Assembly (NCBI RefSeq): GCF_003308995.1
Contig: NZ_QFFJ01000002.1
Coordinates: forward strand, 2,294,001-2,358,000
Direction: 5' to 3'
DNA length: 64,000 nt
Origin: Chitinophaga flava
Lineage (GTDB): Bacteria; Bacteroidota; Bacteroidia; Chitinophagales; Chitinophagaceae
The notes below the pieces were generated by a model, which searched no databases, was not told where the DNA came from, and saw only the letters and a program-made list of their open reading frames with translations. Each line of letters begins with the position of its first letter. The first letter of the stretch is position 1. The position numbers and the translations under genes are program-made. Of the stretch, positions 19,401 to 28,372 are shown piece after piece.

Positions 19401-22400
19401 TTACAGGCAATAGCAGAAAGGATAAAGTTGATTTTTTACTTAATGGAGGCGCCGGTAATGCCTACATTACTTATGCAATAGCTAACAGGGAAATGGCGTC
19501 CGTTGCCCAGTTATGGGTAAGAGGTGTAAATATCGACTGGACTTTGTTTTATGGAGAACATACGCCTGCGAGGATCAGCTTACCTACTTATCCGTTTGCA
19601 AAAGAAAGATACTGGATACCGCTGAGTGAAGGACAAACAATCATAAACGGTAGCACCAGGCTGCATCCGTTGTTGCACAGCAACAGTTCCAGCCTGAAGG
19701 AACAGCAGTTTACAAGTATTTACACCGGCAAAGAATCGTTTTTGACGGATCATAAAGTCCGGGAAGAAAAGATATTGCCTGCTGCCGCTTTACTGGAGCT
19801 GGCAAGGGAAGCCGGTGCACAGTCAACAAAAGAAAAAATTACACAACTGAAAGATATCAGTTGGCTAAGCCCCATACAGGTAAACGACACGCCTCAGAAA
19901 GTATATATCAATCTTTATCCTGCAGATGAAGAAATCATTTATGAAGTATATACTGAAAATGCTGCCGCAACAAAACTACATAGTGAAGGAAGATTAAGCA
20001 CCATACCATTGCAAACTCCCGGAAATATTGATCTGGAGGCCATCCGGAAGCAACTTCTCTACGTAAAGGAACAGGATGAATGTTACCAGTTATTCAATGC
20101 CAGGGGATTAAATTATGGCGCTGGTTTCCGGGGTATCCAAAAGCTGTATTATAGTACCGATGAAGCATTGTCAAGGATTGTTTTACCCCGGCAGGAAGAT
20201 TATATCCTCAATCCTGGTATGTTGGATAGTGCATTACAAACCTGTGCAGGAATAAGTTTCGCCAAAGAAGAACAAAGTCTGGCACTGCCATTTAGTGTGG
20301 GTGAAGTGAATATTTATCGTGAGCTGCCAGCCGCTCTGTGGTGTTATGTAAAAGAGCGTAAGCGTAATAACATAAACAGTGGCATTGCCAGTTATGATAT
20401 TGTCCTTCTGGGAGAAGAAGGAGAGGTATTACTGAGTTTGACAGAGCTGGTATTACTTCCCGCTGATTGGGCAGGAAACACCGGACAGCCTGCAGAAAAG
20501 GCAGCTACTTTTTTGCATGATATTACCTGGGAGCTATCGCCAGCAGTAGCCGGAAAAAGTATAGCACCTGCCCAACTCATATTGCTGGCGGGTGGTTCAG
20601 CAGAACTTGCGGATAAACTGAAAGAACGCCTGGCACAGGAGGTTGTGGCAATGCCGGAAAATACGCCCGTTGATTATTTTATAAATGTGTTGGAGATAGT
20701 AAAGGAAAAACTGGCCAAAAAAACGGCGACACATATCATGGTTGTTTGCAGCCATGCAGATTACCTGGATTATGGTTTTGTATCCGGATTGTTAAAGACC
20801 GCGGCACAGGAAAACCCTAAAGTAACCGGAAAAGTAATAGGGGTAGACAGTTTAGGTACACAGGATCTGGAAATGCTTACCGGCATACTGGAAGCAGAGC
20901 AATATACTACTGATACGGAAGTACGTTATCAGGCAGGGAAAAGAAGCGTAAGAACACTACATACTATAAGCGCCACTGAAGGTATAGCGGATAACCTTAT
21001 TATTAAAGAAGGAGGCGTATATCTGATAACCGGCGGTGCAGGTGGGCTAGGGCAGATCTTTGCCGGCTATATCAGTCAAACAGCCAATACACAACTGATC
21101 CTCACCGGACGAGGTGTATTAACAACGGAAAAACAGACGGCCTTATCAGCCTTTCCGAATGCGGCCTATTATCAATGCGATGTAAGCAATGCGGAGGATG
21201 TAACCGCATTAATTACAACGATTAAAACACGTTATACAAGGCTGGATGGCATTATCCATAGTGCGGGCGTCATCCGCGACAGCTTCATCCTGAACAAGAC
21301 CCGCGAAGAAGCGATGGCAGTGCTGTTACCCAAAATTGCTGGCGCAAAAAATCTGGATGAAGCTACCAAGGGGGAAACGCTTGATTTTATGGTGTTCTTT
21401 TCCTCTATCGCCGGTGTATTGGGTAATGTTGGTCAGGCCGACTATGCCGCTGCGAATGCATGGCTGGACAACTACGCGCACTACCGTCATGAAGAACAGC
21501 TAAAAGGAAAACGGAAAGGCCGGACATTAAGTATCAACTGGCCTCTGTGGAAAGAAGGTGGCATGCAGATAGATGAAGCGAGTGAAGCATATCTTGAAAA
21601 AGAATGGGGAATGCTGCCATTGCCTACTGCAGCAGGTATTCAGGCTTTTGAAACGCTGCTGAAAAATGGGTCGGACCAGGGAGTGGTTATATTTGGAAGG
21701 CGTCCGCTCTCAACAGCAACTTTAACACCGGAGGTTGCAGCAGAAAATATACTACAGCCATCAGTCATACATCATAAAGCGGGATCAGAAAAATCAGCCG
21801 AAGTGGCCACCAGCTATCTGCGGAGCTTATTGTCGAAAGAACTGAAGCTGCCAGAAGAAAAGCTGGAATCAGACCTCCCTCTGGGGCAATACGGAATCGA
21901 TTCTGTATTGATTACCCGGCTAAACGGACAGTTGGAGGAAACATTTGGAAGGCTCCCCAAAACACTTTTTTTTGAATATCAGACATTGGGAGAATTAGCG
22001 GAGTATTTTATTACCTCGCATGGCGAAAAACTGCTGGCACTGGCCGGAGCTGTAAGCCCAAGCGTAGTAGCTGATACCACCGTTCAGCGGCCGGTAGCAA
22101 AAACAGATAACAGGAACAAACAACGTTTTGCTGCCGCTAAAACACTGGTGAATCCAATTGTACCAACAACTGACATTGCGATAATAGGAGTAAGCGGCAG
22201 GTATCCCGGAGCCAAAAATATCCATGAGTTCTGGGAAAATTTAAAAGCAGGAAAAGACAGTATTACTGAGATACCGGAAGACCGGTGGGAGATAAGTGAT
22301 TTTTACAGCGAAGAAAAAGGGAAGGAAGGCAGAAGTTATAGCAAATGGGGTGGTTTTATAGAAGGGATAGATCGCTTTGACCCATTGTTTTTTAATATTT

Positions 22401-25400
22401 CTCCAAGAGAAGCCGAGTTGATGGACCCGCAGGAACGATTGTTTTTACAAACGGTTTGGGAAACGATAGAGGATGCCGGGTATACCAGGGAGATGCTGCA
22501 AGGTCCAGGCAGTAGCAAAATTGAACTGGCTGGAAAGGTAGGTGTGTATGCAGGCGTAATGTATGACGAATACCAGTTGTTTGGTGTGGAAGAAAGCTTG
22601 AAAGGAAATCCCATGGCACTATGGGGCACTACCGCCACTATCGCCAACAGAGTATCTTCTTTCTTCAATTTTCACGGGCCAAGCATGGCGGTGGATACGA
22701 TGTGTTCTTCTTCTTTAACAGCTATACATCTGGCCTGTGAAAGTATTCAGAACGGTAATTGTGATCTGGCTGTAGCCGGTGGCGTGAATGTGAGTGTGCA
22801 TCCCAATAAATACCTGATGCTCAGTCAGGGACGATTCCTGTCTGGCAAAGGGAGATGTGAGAGTTTTGGAGAAGGAGGTGAAGGATATGTGCCAGGGGAG
22901 GGAGTAGGGGCCGTACTACTGAAGCCATTAAGTAAAGCGGTAGCCGATGGAGATCATATTTACGGTGTTATTAAAGGTACTGCTGTTAATCATGGTGGGA
23001 AAACCAATGGATATACAGTACCCAATCCTAATGCACAATCGGCAGTTATCCGGGAGGCTATCAGAAAAGCAGGAATAAAGGCCACAGATTTCAGTTATAT
23101 AGAAGCACATGGTACCGGTACCAGCTTAGGCGATCCTATAGAAATAACAGGTTTGACCAAAGCTTTTGAAGCCGATAGCAGGCAATATTGCAGCATCGGC
23201 TCTGTGAAATCCAATATTGGTCATTGTGAATCAGCTGCTGGTATTTCGGGGATCACTAAAGTATTACTACAACTAAAACATCAGCAGTTGGTGCCTTCCC
23301 TGCATGCTGCTACTCTCAATCCGAATATAGATTTTACGGTCACACCGTTTAGAGTGCAGCAGGTACTGGAAGTATGGACGACGACTGAAAATCGCCCCAG
23401 ATTGGCCGGTGTCAGCAGTTTTGGAGCGGGTGGCAGTAATGCACACATCATTATTCAGGAATATACTGCACAGCCTAAAATAGTCTATACCAGCCCCGAA
23501 CCGGCAATTATTATACTGTCGGCCATGGATACCGTCCGCGTGAAAGAGCAGGTGGTAAACCTGAAACATTTTCTGGCGGCCCACCCGGATGCAAATCTTT
23601 ATGATATTGCCTACACATTGCAGATAGGACGGGAAGCTATGGAAGAACGTCTGGCATTGGTAGTAAATGATAAGGAAGCATTGCTGGAGAAACTGAACAA
23701 CTATCTCGCTGGAAAAACCAGTGATATATTTACTGGTAATATCAAAAAGGATAAATCAGTTTTTTCACTGGAAGGTAATGCAGGAAAGGCGTACATAGAA
23801 AGTGCGCTGAAGGATAAGGAGAGCAGGTCCATTGCACAACTATGGGTAAAAGGAAGCAATATCGACTGGACTTTACTTTACGACGGATATCAGCCTGATA
23901 AAATCAGTTTGCCCACTTACCCGTTTGCGGCGGAAAGATATTGGATACCAGGAAGGGGAAAACAGGATATAATCAACAATAGCAGCAAACTACACCCGCT
24001 GCTGCATCGTAATAGCTCTAACCTGAAAGCACAGCAGTTTACGAGCATCTACACCGGTAAAGAATTATTTCTGACAGATCATAAAGTCCGGGAAGAAAAA
24101 GTGTTGCCGGGGGTAGCTTACCTGGAAATGGCCAGAGAAGCAGGTGTACAATCAATAGAAGAGAAAATTACACAGCTAAAAGATGTTAGTTGGCTAAGCC
24201 CGATACAGGTAAATGGTACACCTGAAAAAGTACAGATCAGACTGTATCCGGAAGGAACAGCAGTAGCTTATGAAATTTACAGGCAAACAGCTGCCGGAAC
24301 ACAAATTCACAGTCAGGGGAAATTAAGTACACAACCACAACAGGCGCCGGAAAAGGTGGACCTGAATGCTATCCGGCAAAGATTACCTTATGTAAGGAAA
24401 CCGGAAGAGTGTTATCACTTGTTCAAAGCAAGAGGATTACATTATGGCACGAGCTTTCAGGGGATTGAAGAACTTCGTTACAGTGAAACCGAGGCATTGT
24501 CTAAAATTGTTTTACAGGAACAAAATGATTTTGTACTTAACCCCGGTATGTTGGATAGTGCTCTGCAGACTTGTGCAGGATTAAGTTTTGTCAAAGAGGA
24601 TCAAAGCCTGATGTTGCCTTTCAGTGTAGAGGAAGTAAATATTTATCAGGAGCTGCCAGCTGGTATCTGGTGTTATGCCAGAAATAGTAAACATCATAAA
24701 GCAGGTAATAAAGTAAGTACTTATGATATCGATCTGTTAAATGAAGCTGGTGAAGTATTACTTCGTTTTTCAGCATTGGCAATGCTTCCACCGGATGGGT
24801 TAAAAACAGATACGGGAGCAGATAAGGTAAGCACACATTTATACAACAGCACCTGGCAACCTTCAGCTTTGACCTCCCAGCCCCAACAAGGTGCTACAGT
24901 AGCTCCGATGATATTGTTGGCCGGTGGCACAACAGTGCTGGCTGATAAACTGAAGGAAGAACTGGCATTGGAAGTAGGCATATTGCCGGAGCATACAACG
25001 GTGTCTTATTTTATGCATATGCTGCAGGTGGTGAAGGCAAAACTGCTTGCAAAACAGCCTGCTCATATCATAGTCGTTTGCAGTCATGCAGATTACCCCG
25101 ATTATGGTTTTGTATCCGGATTATTTAAAACAGCCACACAGGAAAATCCAGCAGTAACCGGAAAAATAGTAAGCGTAGACCAGCTGGATATACAAGCGCT
25201 GGAAACGCTCACCAATATATTAAAAGCGGAACAGCATACCATTGATGCTGAGGTCCGCTATTATGAAGGGAAAAGGGCTATAAAAATAACGCAGGCGATC
25301 ATTGCACCGGATACTAAGGAGCATCTTCCTGTTAAAGAAGGAGGCGTATATCTGATAACCGGCGGTGCTGGCGGATTAGGGCTGATCTTTGCCCGGTATA

Positions 25401-28372
25401 TCAGCCAAACGCCCGATACGCATTTGATTCTCACCGGAAGAAGTGCATTAACGAAGGAAAAAGAAGAAACACTAGCCGCAATACCCAATGTGATGTACAT
25501 TCAGTGTGATGTAAGTAATGCTGCGGAAGTGACCAATCTGATAGCCACCATTAAAACGCGTTATGCAAAGCTGGATGGCATTATTCATAGTGCCGGTGTC
25601 ATCCGTGATAGCTTTATCATCAATAAAACGGAAGAGGAGGCGAGGGCGGTGCTGTTACCCAAAATAGCGGGCGCTAAATATCTGGATGAGGCTACAATGC
25701 ATGATCCCATTGATTTTATGGTATTCTTTTCTTCTGTGGCAGGAGTGCTAGGCAATGTTGGTCAGGCCGATTATGCGTCTGCCAATGCGTGGCTGGACAA
25801 CTATGCTCATTATCGCCGGGAAGAACAGATAAAAGGAAAACGATATGGTAAAACATTAAGTATTAACTGGCCCTTGTGGAGCGCAGGTGGTATGCAGATT
25901 ACAGCGGAAAGTGAAGCATATCTTGAACAACAATGGGGGATGCTGCCATTGCCCACTGATGCTGGTATCGGTGCTTTTGAAACATTACTGGCCGGCGAAT
26001 CAGAACAGGGTATTGTTGTTTATGGAAAGGATAGTGCAATGGGAAATCTATTTAACCCTGCAGGGACGGAAGAAAGAGATACGTCACCATTATTCATATT
26101 AAGTGAAAACGGAAAGGATGTATTACGGAAGGCATCGGTGAACTATATACGAAAATTACTGGCCCGGGATTTAAAGTTACCTGAAGATAAATTTGAGCCA
26201 GATACTCCTTTTGGAAAATATGGTGTTGATTCGGTACTGATAATCAGGCTGACAAATAGTTTGGAAGAAGTGTTTGGCAGGCTGCCTAAAACCCTGTTTT
26301 TTGAATATCCAACCTTTGGTGAATTAGCCACCTACTTTATAGAAAAACACAGTCATAAGCTCAGGGAATTAACTAACCATCCGGAGCAGGTAAACATGCC
26401 GGGTTTGCCGGAGAGTAGTCCGGTACAACAGCATCAGCAGCGTTTTGTTACCGCGCCAACAGCGTCAGCAGTTTTGCCGGTGGCAGAAGATATTGCGATC
26501 ATAGGGTTGGGTGGCAGATATCCTGGTGCAAATAATATCCATGAGTTCTGGGAAAATCTGAAAGCAGGAAAAGACTGTATCACAGAGATACCTGGAGACA
26601 GATGGAATATTGATAATTTTTATCATAAAGAAAAAGGAAAAGAAGGTAGAAGTTATAGTAAATGGGGTGGTTTTATAGATGGCATAGATCAGTTTGATCC
26701 TTTGTTTTTTAATATCTCTCCAAGAGAAGCAGAATTGATGGACCCACAGGAGCGACTGTTTTTACAAACTGTCTGGGAAACGATAGAAGATGCGGGTTAT
26801 ACAAGGGAAATGTTGCAAGGAACACGCGGCAGCAAATCCGGATTAGGTGGCAGAGTGGGTGTATATGCCGGCGTGATGTATGAAGAGTATCAGCTGTTTG
26901 GCGCCGAACAAACCATGAAAGGCAATCCCATGGCATTATGGGGCAGCCCCGCCAGTATTGCCAACCGGATATCTTATTTCTTCAACCTCCATGGTCCCTG
27001 TATGACGGTAGACACTATGTGCTCTTCTTCATTAACGGCCATACATCTGGCATGCAAGGATATTCAAACCGGAGAAACAGACCTGGCCATAGCAGGTGGT
27101 GTAAATGTGAGTGTACACCCCAATAAATACCTGCTACTTAGTCAGACAGGATTTGTATCAGATAAAGGGAAATGTGAAAGTTTTGGTGAAGGGGGCGATG
27201 GTTATGTTCCTGGTGAAGGTGTGGGTGCAGTATTGCTGAAATCATTGAGCAAAGCAATAGCAGATGGAGATCGTATCTATGGTGTTATCAAAGGTACCGC
27301 CATTAATCATGGTGGTAGTACTGGCGGATATACAGTGCCCAATCCTAAAGCACAGGCAGCCGTCATAAAGGATGCTATTGGAAAAGCGGGTGTAAAAGCA
27401 GCAGACTTTAGTTATATAGAGGCTCATGGCACCGGTACCAGCTTAGGCGATCCAATAGAAATAGCAGGGTTAACCCAGGCATTTGAGGCAGAGGATAAAC
27501 AATATTGCAGTATCGGTTCTGTAAAATCGAACATAGGTCATTGCGAATCTGCAGCCGGTATATCAGGACTCACCAAGGTATTGCTGCAACTAAAACATCA
27601 GCAACTGGTGCCCTCATTACATGCGGCCAGGCTTAACCCGTATATCAATTTTGCAGATACGCCATTTAAAGTGCAGCGGGAACTGGCGGCATGGACTACT
27701 GTGGACAATCGCCCCAGATTAGCCGGTATCAGTAGCTTTGGCGCAGGGGGAAGTAATGCCCATATTATTATTGAAGAATACCGTAGCCCCAAAGCGGCAT
27801 ATACCGATGCACTGCCAGTAGTTATTTTATTGTCTGCGCAGGATACAGACCGGCTGAAAGAACAGGCCCGGAATCTGAAAGATTATATAACAACCCACCC
27901 CGGTACAAATCTGCATGATATTGCCTATACACTGCAAACAGGAAGGGAGGCTATGGAAGAACGCCTGGCATTTATAGCAGGAGATATAGAAATACTGTTG
28001 GATAAACTGACCAGTTATTTATCCGGAAAAAATAAGGATATACTCACGGGGAATATCAGAAAGGATAAACATGGTCAGTTATTGGACGAAAGTGACAACA
28101 AGACTTATATAGAAAAGATGATAAAGGATAAAGTAATAGAGCCACTGGCGCAGCTATGGATAAATGGTGAGCGTATCGAATGGGCTTTACTTTATGAAGA
28201 AGGTAAACCGGAAAAGATCAGTTTACCCACCTATCCGTTTGCCAAAGAAAGATGTTGGGCACCTCCTGCTGATGAAAGACAAATAATGCAAAGTGAGCGT
28301 CACACATTACATCCGCTATTGCATTTCCAGGAAGAGGAAATCCTGCACCCTCTCTTACATAAATATGAATAA
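11213..28372 (+). CDS. Trans-AT polyketide synthase, protein A (loading unit, modules 1-3, KS of module 4)
   Basis: A 5719-aa megasynthase. Domain order: methyltransferase-like (1-430; SAM-type motif EMGCGEG at 241-247), GNAT (450-645), ACP (Ser697), then three KS-DH-KR-ACP modules (KS Cys934, 2388, 3831; DH His1401, 2847, 4290; ACP Ser2117, 3564, 5007) and KS4 (Cys5270) with its flanking domain. No AT is present. Each KS is followed by the ~150-aa flanking domain (LSAxN, TLQxGREAMEERLA, ISLPTYPFAxERYW) that marks trans-AT synthases. The C terminus carries two LHPLLH copies, the first-strand motif of the DH that continues on protein B. The nominal start is TTG 11213; ATG 11255 or 11261 (M15/M17) is more likely, though neither has a clear ribosome binding site. 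Protein B begins 21 bp after the stop. Confidence 0.95.
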   Translation: MVVPVNAWCHGCIAMPMVHYIKLVWTPNLLLDSVFSRDGLLESARVNAAYREASSRFLSSVGWLKKQDNGDCQLNVSPHVKQMIASSMAIMEADSISPEADEKQVDLFVRMLEKVSSTLDITVFSFDAMLDGILIVPVLLRLNKHLQSNGKYFDSGLFHQRIQAPLINIFLQREWIIKEGNTFIFTDTGAALVAKSIYVETLVFPNFLLTAAYQLQEEAEDKIVQLFDHQHIDRQPKYIAEMGCGEGINLKRIYEKIVSGTRRGKHLESHPLTLIGIDQDKRTLDLARENLADYPMLLIQGDLSAPGKIAKILTEKGIAADDILYTGLLPDFTGRPSTTIISEDKYISGSEEHITSQTPFISIVPTDRYWKNWAALTGKHGLVLLTGYCLEPECFDVLDVLHVANRPGAASCMLEAANVGLFANRPLVKYPDSLSFTRLSFGHYQQRNYQVRYASRNDLPVLMQLETVCWAADIRLPKKEIVRRLKTYPEGQFVIEENGNVLGVIYTQRITDETALYTTSVDTVGALHHPDGAIVQLLSINIFPECQSRGLGDELLEFIHQYVALMNDVTKVCAITRSRDFKGNTQDDYAAYIRQTDEHGYYADPIIRFHQVHGAQLGGIVSGYRAMDKENLSNGILVHYDVRKRQRFTGNGRQAVEKSGLSLQEISAAIQQHIAGVLPEAAHIDMEQPLMEMGLDSGDLMGLGLFLDNNYNIAVPGSFFFEYNTIGQVAEKVVDMLAITSAVVADEEDVPNHREPQEKFAETISAPGDIAIVGTAFRVPGASTKEALWNILIEGRSAITTFPEGRWTWPEWVNLNTTHKGIDRGGYLPDIDKFDASFFRISPREAELMDPQQRLLLELTWELLEDAGYKASTQKGSKTGVYIGASGSDYELLLGTQKGDETLTGTGTSLAILANRLSYFYDFEGPSMLIDTACSSSLVAINEAITAISTGKCSQAIVGAVHLMCHPSRSLAYHQSHMLSEDGRCQTFDAAANGYVRAEGGIMLFLKPLAQAIADNDDIRGVIKGTAVNHGGQSGGLTVPNPEKQRRLLEDAYTNAKVDIRTVSYLEAHGTGTSLGDPIEIAGLTAAFKSLQQASGEQLVSWCGIGSVKTNIGHLEAASGMAGILKVLLSMEHRLLPPTCNYKKLNPKIILTDSPFYIQQKLQSWQPTVANAPLRAGVSSFGIGGANGHVVLESYPQAQRIAPGKTGPCLFVLSAKNIARLKHYAENILRYLDENVPALSELCYTLQMAREEMEERLAIVCRDIEELVNILRDYASGLSSQKIYTGNIKTVARSTETFDIASMVARRQITTEALQDIATYWCTGGSIDWTLFYEKHQPGKIRLPTYPFAKDRYWLPDDSSTAAILNSNSKLHPLLHHNSSTLKEQQFTSSFNGKEFFLADHKVRDEKVFPGVAYLELAREAGEQSLQEKITQLKDVRWLSPIQVGEQPVEVFISLFREKDDTVYEVYTHHQEGRKINSQGKLSTKNKQAPENFDLAAIRQKLLHTREKEACYQLFKAKGLKYGSSFQGIEMLYYGETASLSKVTLPEEKNYVLSPGVLDSALQTCLGLHFAEEGQTLALPFSVGEVNIYHEIPATVWCYARPHQHRKSTSTVTSYDIDILGDAGQVLLSFIGVVMLPLDGFYKPQQPAEKESTHLYHISWQPSLPAVIPQQITTPTPLVLLAGGSADLADKLKEVLEQEVILLSGETTEAYFLSVLEKVKQVLTTKTATHIMIVCSHADYLDYGFVSGLLKTATLENPRVTGKVIGVERLNIKELDTLITILEAELHTADTEVCYHEGTRTVKMQQAITAAAGIKDHAGIKEGGVYLIVGGAGGLGQIFAAHISQTPGTQVILTGRKALSVEQQTALSALPNVVYYPCDITNRAAVNDLIESIKTRYRKLDGVIHSAGVIRDSFLVNKTGEEAAAVLLPKITGAKNIDEATKEEALDFMVFFSSVSGVLGNVGQADYASANAWLDNYAHYRNTLQAAGKRYGKTLSINWPLWKEGGMQITAESEKYLAKQWGMLPLPTTEGIHAFETLLNHVSGQGMVAYRKADISAIDRTTVVSAEIVQPSFTHSDDKELQAASIRYLRGLLARELKLPEDKFDLNAAFAEYGIDSILITRLTNCLEEVFDRLPMTLFFEYQDFGELIGYFIREHSDVLRKLTGHLLSAPNTPVPVVAVHDNTVSASDDKYRQRFTDSRLQAKMPVTAEGDVAIIGLSGRYPGARNINEFWENLKAGKDSITVVPKDRWDASSFYSEEKGKEGSIYSKWGGFIDDIDQFDPLFFSISPKEAERMDPQERLFLQTVWETIEDAGYTREMLQGTVNKDGLGNRVGVYAGVMYEEYQLFGAEETLRGNPMGLWGNTANIANRVSYFFNFHGPSMAVDTMCSSSLTAIHLACRDILTGETDLAIAGGVNVSVHPSKYLMLSHGGFVSGKGKCESFGEGGDGYVPGEGVGAVLLKPFSKALADGDHIYGVIKGSAVNHGGKVSGYTVPNPKMQSALIKEAIRKAGVNAADFSYIEAHGTGTSLGDPIEIAGLTHAFESRSKQYCSIGSVKSNIGHCESAAGISGLTKVLLQLKHQQLVPSLHSAVLNPYINFADTPFRVQQQLEKWTTTDNQPRLAGISSFGAGGSNAHLIVAEYQPTAKKIYTGNVPVIVVLSSRNETQLKEQASGLQHYITMHPDANLHDIAYTLQIGREAMDERLALTVDSIITLSDKLTDYLAGRKTDLFTGNSRKDKVDFLLNGGAGNAYITYAIANREMASVAQLWVRGVNIDWTLFYGEHTPARISLPTYPFAKERYWIPLSEGQTIINGSTRLHPLLHSNSSSLKEQQFTSIYTGKESFLTDHKVREEKILPAAALLELAREAGAQSTKEKITQLKDISWLSPIQVNDTPQKVYINLYPADEEIIYEVYTENAAATKLHSEGRLSTIPLQTPGNIDLEAIRKQLLYVKEQDECYQLFNARGLNYGAGFRGIQKLYYSTDEALSRIVLPRQEDYILNPGMLDSALQTCAGISFAKEEQSLALPFSVGEVNIYRELPAALWCYVKERKRNNINSGIASYDIVLLGEEGEVLLSLTELVLLPADWAGNTGQPAEKAATFLHDITWELSPAVAGKSIAPAQLILLAGGSAELADKLKERLAQEVVAMPENTPVDYFINVLEIVKEKLAKKTATHIMVVCSHADYLDYGFVSGLLKTAAQENPKVTGKVIGVDSLGTQDLEMLTGILEAEQYTTDTEVRYQAGKRSVRTLHTISATEGIADNLIIKEGGVYLITGGAGGLGQIFAGYISQTANTQLILTGRGVLTTEKQTALSAFPNAAYYQCDVSNAEDVTALITTIKTRYTRLDGIIHSAGVIRDSFILNKTREEAMAVLLPKIAGAKNLDEATKGETLDFMVFFSSIAGVLGNVGQADYAAANAWLDNYAHYRHEEQLKGKRKGRTLSINWPLWKEGGMQIDEASEAYLEKEWGMLPLPTAAGIQAFETLLKNGSDQGVVIFGRRPLSTATLTPEVAAENILQPSVIHHKAGSEKSAEVATSYLRSLLSKELKLPEEKLESDLPLGQYGIDSVLITRLNGQLEETFGRLPKTLFFEYQTLGELAEYFITSHGEKLLALAGAVSPSVVADTTVQRPVAKTDNRNKQRFAAAKTLVNPIVPTTDIAIIGVSGRYPGAKNIHEFWENLKAGKDSITEIPEDRWEISDFYSEEKGKEGRSYSKWGGFIEGIDRFDPLFFNISPREAELMDPQERLFLQTVWETIEDAGYTREMLQGPGSSKIELAGKVGVYAGVMYDEYQLFGVEESLKGNPMALWGTTATIANRVSSFFNFHGPSMAVDTMCSSSLTAIHLACESIQNGNCDLAVAGGVNVSVHPNKYLMLSQGRFLSGKGRCESFGEGGEGYVPGEGVGAVLLKPLSKAVADGDHIYGVIKGTAVNHGGKTNGYTVPNPNAQSAVIREAIRKAGIKATDFSYIEAHGTGTSLGDPIEITGLTKAFEADSRQYCSIGSVKSNIGHCESAAGISGITKVLLQLKHQQLVPSLHAATLNPNIDFTVTPFRVQQVLEVWTTTENRPRLAGVSSFGAGGSNAHIIIQEYTAQPKIVYTSPEPAIIILSAMDTVRVKEQVVNLKHFLAAHPDANLYDIAYTLQIGREAMEERLALVVNDKEALLEKLNNYLAGKTSDIFTGNIKKDKSVFSLEGNAGKAYIESALKDKESRSIAQLWVKGSNIDWTLLYDGYQPDKISLPTYPFAAERYWIPGRGKQDIINNSSKLHPLLHRNSSNLKAQQFTSIYTGKELFLTDHKVREEKVLPGVAYLEMAREAGVQSIEEKITQLKDVSWLSPIQVNGTPEKVQIRLYPEGTAVAYEIYRQTAAGTQIHSQGKLSTQPQQAPEKVDLNAIRQRLPYVRKPEECYHLFKARGLHYGTSFQGIEELRYSETEALSKIVLQEQNDFVLNPGMLDSALQTCAGLSFVKEDQSLMLPFSVEEVNIYQELPAGIWCYARNSKHHKAGNKVSTYDIDLLNEAGEVLLRFSALAMLPPDGLKTDTGADKVSTHLYNSTWQPSALTSQPQQGATVAPMILLAGGTTVLADKLKEELALEVGILPEHTTVSYFMHMLQVVKAKLLAKQPAHIIVVCSHADYPDYGFVSGLFKTATQENPAVTGKIVSVDQLDIQALETLTNILKAEQHTIDAEVRYYEGKRAIKITQAIIAPDTKEHLPVKEGGVYLITGGAGGLGLIFARYISQTPDTHLILTGRSALTKEKEETLAAIPNVMYIQCDVSNAAEVTNLIATIKTRYAKLDGIIHSAGVIRDSFIINKTEEEARAVLLPKIAGAKYLDEATMHDPIDFMVFFSSVAGVLGNVGQADYASANAWLDNYAHYRREEQIKGKRYGKTLSINWPLWSAGGMQITAESEAYLEQQWGMLPLPTDAGIGAFETLLAGESEQGIVVYGKDSAMGNLFNPAGTEERDTSPLFILSENGKDVLRKASVNYIRKLLARDLKLPEDKFEPDTPFGKYGVDSVLIIRLTNSLEEVFGRLPKTLFFEYPTFGELATYFIEKHSHKLRELTNHPEQVNMPGLPESSPVQQHQQRFVTAPTASAVLPVAEDIAIIGLGGRYPGANNIHEFWENLKAGKDCITEIPGDRWNIDNFYHKEKGKEGRSYSKWGGFIDGIDQFDPLFFNISPREAELMDPQERLFLQTVWETIEDAGYTREMLQGTRGSKSGLGGRVGVYAGVMYEEYQLFGAEQTMKGNPMALWGSPASIANRISYFFNLHGPCMTVDTMCSSSLTAIHLACKDIQTGETDLAIAGGVNVSVHPNKYLLLSQTGFVSDKGKCESFGEGGDGYVPGEGVGAVLLKSLSKAIADGDRIYGVIKGTAINHGGSTGGYTVPNPKAQAAVIKDAIGKAGVKAADFSYIEAHGTGTSLGDPIEIAGLTQAFEAEDKQYCSIGSVKSNIGHCESAAGISGLTKVLLQLKHQQLVPSLHAARLNPYINFADTPFKVQRELAAWTTVDNRPRLAGISSFGAGGSNAHIIIEEYRSPKAAYTDALPVVILLSAQDTDRLKEQARNLKDYITTHPGTNLHDIAYTLQTGREAMEERLAFIAGDIEILLDKLTSYLSGKNKDILTGNIRKDKHGQLLDESDNKTYIEKMIKDKVIEPLAQLWINGERIEWALLYEEGKPEKISLPTYPFAKERCWAPPADERQIMQSERHTLHPLLHFQEEEILHPLLHKYE
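13514..17690 (+). other. PKS module 1: KS-DH-KR-ACP
   Basis: KS1 (Cys934 in DTACSSSL; EAHGTGTS; NIGHLEA) differs from the other KSs and is placed to take the starter. DH1 has HKVRDEKVFP (His1401) and LDSALQT. The KR has GGAGGLG, FFSSVSG and DYASANAW, with IRD at the LDD position (B-type). ACP Ser2117 lies in YGIDSILI. Predicted product: one E double bond. Confidence 0.85.
17845..22030 (+). other. PKS module 2: KS-DH-KR-ACP
   Basis: KS2 Cys2388 lies in DTMCSSSL with both catalytic His motifs intact. DH2 is HKVREEKILP (His2847) with LDSALQT. The KR carries GGAGGLG, IRD, FFSSIAG and DYAAANAW. ACP Ser3564 lies in YGIDSVLI. The KR region (20.6-21.6 kb) is strikingly similar at DNA level to the module 4 KR region (29.3-30.3 kb). 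Predicted: E alkene. Confidence 0.85.
22171..26360 (+). other. PKS module 3: KS-DH-KR-ACP
   Basis: KS3 Cys3831 lies in DTMCSSSL. DH3 is HKVREEKVLP (His4290) with LDSALQT. The KR carries GGAGGLG, IRD, FFSSVAG and DYASANAW. ACP Ser5007 lies in YGVDSVLI. Predicted: E alkene. Confidence 0.85.
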